Source of the DNA: an uncultured Candidatus Altimarinota bacterium
GTDB taxonomy: Bacteria > Patescibacteriota > Gracilibacteria > BD1-5 > UBA6164
Direction of reading: 5' to 3'
DNA: 23,296 bases
NCBI GenBank assembly: GCA_938015605.1
Contig: CALLPO010000122.1
Span: 1 to 23,296 of the forward strand
Each line of letters opens with the position of its first letter. Position 1 is the first letter of the stretch. The position numbers and the translations under genes are program-made. The notes under the pieces were generated by a model. That model was given only the letters and a program-made list of their open reading frames with translations. It was not told the DNA's origin and searched no databases. Below, piece after piece: positions 20,625 to 23,296 of the stretch.

Positions 20625-21701
20625 ATGAAATTCAATTTAGATAGCCTGTTAGAAGAGTTTGAAGATCTAGAAAAACAACTGAGTGATCCAGAAATTTTCA
20701 AAGATCAGAAGAAGGTGAGAACTGTTTCTCAGAAGAAAAAAAATATGGAGGAAGCAGTGAACTTATACAAAGAGTATAAGGCTCTTAATGATTCTCTAGA
20801 AGAAAATAAGGAAATGCTTGATGGTGAGAAGGATGAAGAAATGAGAGAAATGCTGAAGGAAGAAATCAATGAGGCTGGAGTTAAAATTCCTGAGTATGAA
20901 GAAAAGCTAAAAGTAGCACTTCTTCCAAAAGACCCAAATGATGACAAGAATATTATGGTTGAGGTAAGAGCTTGAACAGGTTGAGATGAAGCAGCTCTTT
21001 TTGCAGGGGAACTTGCTAGAGCATATATCACTTTTGCTCAAGGAGAATGATACAAAGTAGAAATCACACAAGAAACTATTCAAGATACAGGATGAGTAAA
21101 AGAAATGGTATTTGAAATAACATGAGATTGAGCATATTCAAGATTTAAATATGAATCAGGTGTACATAGAGTTCAAAGAATTCCAGAAACTGAAAATAAA
21201 TGAAGAGTTCATACATCAGCAATTACGGTTGCTATTATGCCTGAAGTTGATGAGGTTGATATTCAGTTAGATATGGATGAAATTGAAATGAAATTTTGTA
21301 GATCTGGTTGACCAGGATGACAACATGCTAATAAAGCAGATTCAGCTGTTCACTTGAAACATCTACCTTCTGGAATTATAGTTTTTTGTAGTGACTGACG
21401 TTCTCAACATAAAAATAGAGACAAGGCTTTTAAAATACTCAGAGCAAAACTCTTTGATCATGCAGAACAAGAAAGATCAAAGGCACTTGGTGAAGCTAGA
21501 CTTTCACAAGTAGGTTCAGGAGATAGAAGTGAGAAAATTAGAACATATAATTTCCCACAAGATAGAATAACTGATCACAGAATAGGAGAAAGTTTTTCTT
21601 GAATACCTCAAGTTATGACTTGAAAACTAGCACCAATTATTGATGCCTGTGCAGTTGCTGACCAACAAGCAAAATTAGAATCAGCAAGTGGAGGAGAATA
21701 A
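20625..21701 (+). CDS. prfA: Peptide chain release factor 1 (RF1)
   Basis: 358 residues, against 360 in E. coli. RF1 recognises UAA and UAG and triggers peptide release. The helical domain (1-110) is followed by V-E-V-R-A-G-T-G-G-D-E-A-A-L-F, typical of the family. The anticodon-like tripeptide is P187-E188-T189, the P-x-T form of RF1, not the S-P-F of RF2 (which reads UGA). The catalytic loop is G-P-G-G-Q at 229-233, followed by the T-Y-N-F-P-Q-D-R-I-T-D-H-R segment. The second glycine of GGQ is a TGA codon (21318-21320), so RF1 itself can only be made by UGA readthrough as Gly. An RF1-type factor fits a genome in which UGA is sense. Own promoter; followed by a terminator. Confidence 0.97.
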
Positions 21702-21702
21702 T

Positions 21703-21732
21703 AACAATCAGTCAAAGACAGATTGTTTTTTT
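21703..21732 (+). terminator. Hairpin terminator after prfA
   Basis: AACAATC (21703-21709) pairs with GATTGTT (21721-21727). An inner GTC/GAC pair after one A-A mismatch closes an AAA loop, and a run of seven T follows. It starts right after the stop. Confidence 0.75.
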
Positions 21733-21754
21733 ATCAAAATAATTTAAAAAGATT

Positions 21755-22543
21755 ATGAAAATATATCAAGTAGATGCATTTACTTCAGAGAAGTATTCTG
21801 GAAATCCAGCATGAGTGAGTATTATAGAGGAATTTCCACCTGCAAATGAAATGCAAAATATTGCGTCAGAAATGAATTTATCTGAAACTGCTTTTGTGAA
21901 GAAGATTTGAGATGATAGTTATGAAATTAAATTTTATACTCCTGAAGAAGAGATTGATTTATGTGGACATGCTACATTATCATCTGCTCATATTTTGTTT
22001 GAAAACAATTTAATTACTGGTGATGTTGTAAAATTTAAAGCAAACTTAGAAAACGTTGCTGTAAAAAGTGTAAATAGTAATTATGCCATGGATTTCCCAT
22101 TGTGGAAATATGAGAAGATTGATGATATCAATAATTGTGAATCTAATACATGAATAAAAGATACACTAGAGATTTATGATACCAGTATTAAATGGAAGGT
22201 AGTAATACTAAAATCGAAAGATGAGCTAATAAATATTCAACCAGATTTCTGAAAAATGAAAGGTTCTGACTATTGAAATGTAGTGGTGACTTGTGCATGA
22301 GATGAAGAATATGATTACTATATGCGTTGTTTTGTTACGGATTGTTGAATTAATGAAGACCCTGTTACATGAAGTATAGAGTGTTTTCTTGCTCCACTTT
22401 GGGGAGAAAAACTGAATAAGAAAAAGATGAAAAGTTATCAATGTTCATCTAGAGGCTGAGAAAAGACTATAGAACTAATGGAGAATAGAGTCAACATATC
22501 TTGAGAAGCAATTACAATTTTTGAAATAGATGTTATTAAATAG
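21755..22543 (+). CDS. PhzF-family isomerase-like protein
   Basis: 262 residues, ATG to TAG, typical of PhzF-like proteins (about 260-300). Family motifs occur in order: Y-Q-V-D-A-F (4-9), S-G-N-P-A-G-V (15-21), N-L-S-E-T-A-F (41-47), with Glu44 at the place of the PhzF catalytic Glu45, F-Y-T-P-E-E-E-I-D-L-C-G-H-A-T (about 60-74), and G-I-N-E-D-P-V-T-G-S (198-207). PhzF itself isomerises a phenazine precursor. In organisms without phenazine genes these homologues have other or unknown substrates, and none of the other phenazine genes is here, so I do not assign a reaction. About 10 of 16 glycines are TGA. It starts 53 nt after prfA with the prfA terminator in between and no clear promoter or Shine-Dalgarno of its own. 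Confidence 0.9.
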
Positions 22544-22579
22544 GTTTTATTTAGATGATAAATATGGTTAAGTTTTTTG

Positions 22580-22591
22580 AAGATATATCTT
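22580..22591. promoter_or_regulatory. 12-bp palindrome overlapping a -35 box
   Basis: AAGATATATCTT is its own reverse complement and shares its last two bases with the -35 TTGACA at 22590. That is where a repressor dimer could block polymerase. AT-rich palindromes of this length also occur by chance. Confidence 0.35.
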
Positions 22592-22617
22592 GACATAGTA
22601 TTTTATACGGTTATTAA
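22590..22617 (+). promoter_or_regulatory. Candidate promoter for the 128-aa membrane protein
   Basis: A consensus TTGACA (22590-22595), 16-bp spacer, TATTAA (22612-22617), 42 bp before the ATG. It has the only perfect -35 hexamer among the promoters listed. Confidence 0.6.
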
Positions 22618-22659
22618 TAATATATGAAAAGTAAATATACTAATTAATATTAAGCTATT

Positions 22660-23046
22660 ATGTATAGTTCTGAAAAAGAAATTGATGAAGAGACAATGAA
22701 TTCATTTTGAACTATGATGAAAATAATTTTTTTTACTGGCCTAGGTTTTGCTGCATACTATTATATATCAAACTATTGAAAAAATGATACTAATACATAT
22801 GTTCAAGAAACTAAGGAAGAGACTCAAAAAATCATGTCTTGAAAGAAAGGAGTTAAATATAAAAAAAAGAAAATTAATATACCAATGTACAGTTGAAAAG
22901 GCTCTACAGCTCATGCAAAATGTGGTATAGCTTTTCAGCAAGAGTTTGCAAAACAATGTGTGAAACTTATTTGACTACCTTATAAACAATGAACGTACAC
23001 ATTTAAATGGGACCCTGAAAATCCTAAATTAGAGTTAGTTAAATAA
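22660..23046 (+). CDS. Small single-pass membrane protein, 128 aa
   Basis: ATG 22660 to TAA 23044-23046 with TGA as Gly at several positions. An acidic N-terminus (1-16) is followed by one hydrophobic segment (about 20-39, I-I-F-F-T-G-L-G-F-A-A-Y-Y-Y-I), a charged linker and a Lys-rich stretch (G-K-K-G-V-K-Y-K-K-K-K-I, about 61-72). A C-terminal domain has two cysteines about 12 residues apart (A-K-C-G-I and K-Q-C-V-K) and ends in a beta-like segment. The lack of early positive charge and the long N-terminus argue for a membrane anchor, not a cleaved signal. I recognise no family. It has its own promoter and terminator, so it is a single-gene unit. Confidence 0.8.
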
Positions 23047-23071
23047 TTCCCTGTATAAAAAATATTTTCCC

Positions 23072-23105
23072 AAAAACACTAAAATCTCTATTTTGGTGTT
23101 TTTTT
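23072..23105 (+). terminator. Hairpin terminator after the 128-aa membrane protein
   Basis: A 14-bp stem (23072-23085 with 23090-23103), one T-G pair, a CTCT loop and a right arm that runs into seven T. Confidence 0.85.
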
Positions 23106-23165
23106 ATATAAAATTAAGCTTCTGAGAGACTTTAGAAAAAACTGTGTCTATTTATAGCCATTATC

Positions 23166-23193
23166 TTGATTTTTATATTGATATAAGTATAGT
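23166..23193 (+). promoter_or_regulatory. Candidate promoter of gyrB
   Basis: TTGATT (23166-23171), 16-bp spacer, TATAGT (23188-23193), 40 bp before the ATG. Confidence 0.55.
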
Positions 23194-23233
23194 TATTAAG
23201 TACAAAATTCTATTAACTATAACATGATAAATT

Positions 23234-23296
23234 ATGGCAACTAAGAAAACAGAGAACTATTGAGCAGAGAATATTCAGGTTCTAGAATGACTAGAG
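23234..23296 (+). CDS. gyrB: DNA gyrase subunit B, N-terminal fragment (could be ParE)
   Basis: Only 21 codons are in the window. After a short Lys-rich start they read Y-G-A-E-N-I-Q-V-L-E-G-L-E, the conserved N-terminal segment that in GyrB and ParE comes just before V-R-K-R-P-G-M-Y-I-G. Two glycines of this segment are TGA codons. GyrB carries the ATPase of gyrase, which supercoils DNA. The segment does not separate GyrB from ParE; gyrB is preferred because most reduced genomes keep gyrase. The frame runs off the window end. Confidence 0.8.

Noticed and set aside
1..23296. UGA as selenocysteine or tryptophan
   Set aside because: TGA falls on invariant glycines (GGQ, P-loop and UMP-kinase loops), it is far too frequent for selenocysteine, and Trp uses TGG.
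1..23296. CRISPR array, tRNA, rRNA or insertion sequence
   Set aside because: I found no regularly spaced repeats, cloverleaf with CCA-side pairing, rRNA-like blocks or transposase motifs in the intergenic regions.

Overview
Organism and code. The window is AT-rich bacterial DNA that makes sense only if UGA is read as glycine (translation table 25). With TGA as stop almost nothing but short fragments is seen. With TGA as Gly, full-length conserved proteins appear whose motif glycines fall on TGA codons: UMP kinase, Obg, aquaporin, RF1, PhzF and the start of GyrB. Every recognised gene that ends in the window stops with TAA or TAG. This points to Candidate Phyla Radiation bacteria, either Gracilibacteria (BD1-5) or Absconditabacteria (SR1). 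The release factor present is RF1 type (P-x-T anticodon motif, reads UAA/UAG), as expected where UGA is a sense codon.

Layout. 1-1548 is the 3' part of a cysteine-containing, probably surface, protein with a duplicated ~152-residue unit, closed by a hairpin terminator. 1647-3453 is a two-gene unit: a lipoprotein and pyrH (UMP kinase), followed by a terminator. 3606-16490 is a single uninterrupted 4,294-codon reading frame, more than half of the window. It encodes a giant exported protein with a signal-like N-terminus, Ig-like segments, calcium-binding D/N/G repeats, a Gly/Cys-rich block, helical segments, a proline-rich linker and a beta-rich C-terminus. 16567-17079 is a small multi-pass membrane protein that contains no TGA codon. 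17163-18533 is obg. 18581-18970 (minus) is an unknown protein. 19137-19781 is an AqpZ-like aquaporin. 19838-20542 (minus) is an unknown protein with a very basic tail. 20625-21701 is prfA. 21755-22543 is a PhzF-family protein. 22660-23046 is a small single-pass membrane protein. 23234 to the window end is the start of gyrB (or parE).

Signals. Eight intergenic regions carry a TTGNNN / TA-rich -10 pair separated by 16 bp, placed sensibly upstream of a start codon. Terminators are near-perfect hairpins with an A-run on the left arm and a T-run on the right, so many should work in both directions. Most genes lack a convincing Shine-Dalgarno. The giant gene and the gene after it are the clear exceptions.

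How it fits together. Housekeeping functions (pyrimidine nucleotides, ribosome-associated GTPase, translation termination, DNA topology, water transport) surround a cell-surface block made of the repeat protein, the lipoprotein and the giant protein. In a small-genome lineage with a host-dependent or predatory lifestyle, that block is the likeliest place for an attachment or host-interaction system. No tRNA, rRNA, CRISPR array or insertion sequence was seen.
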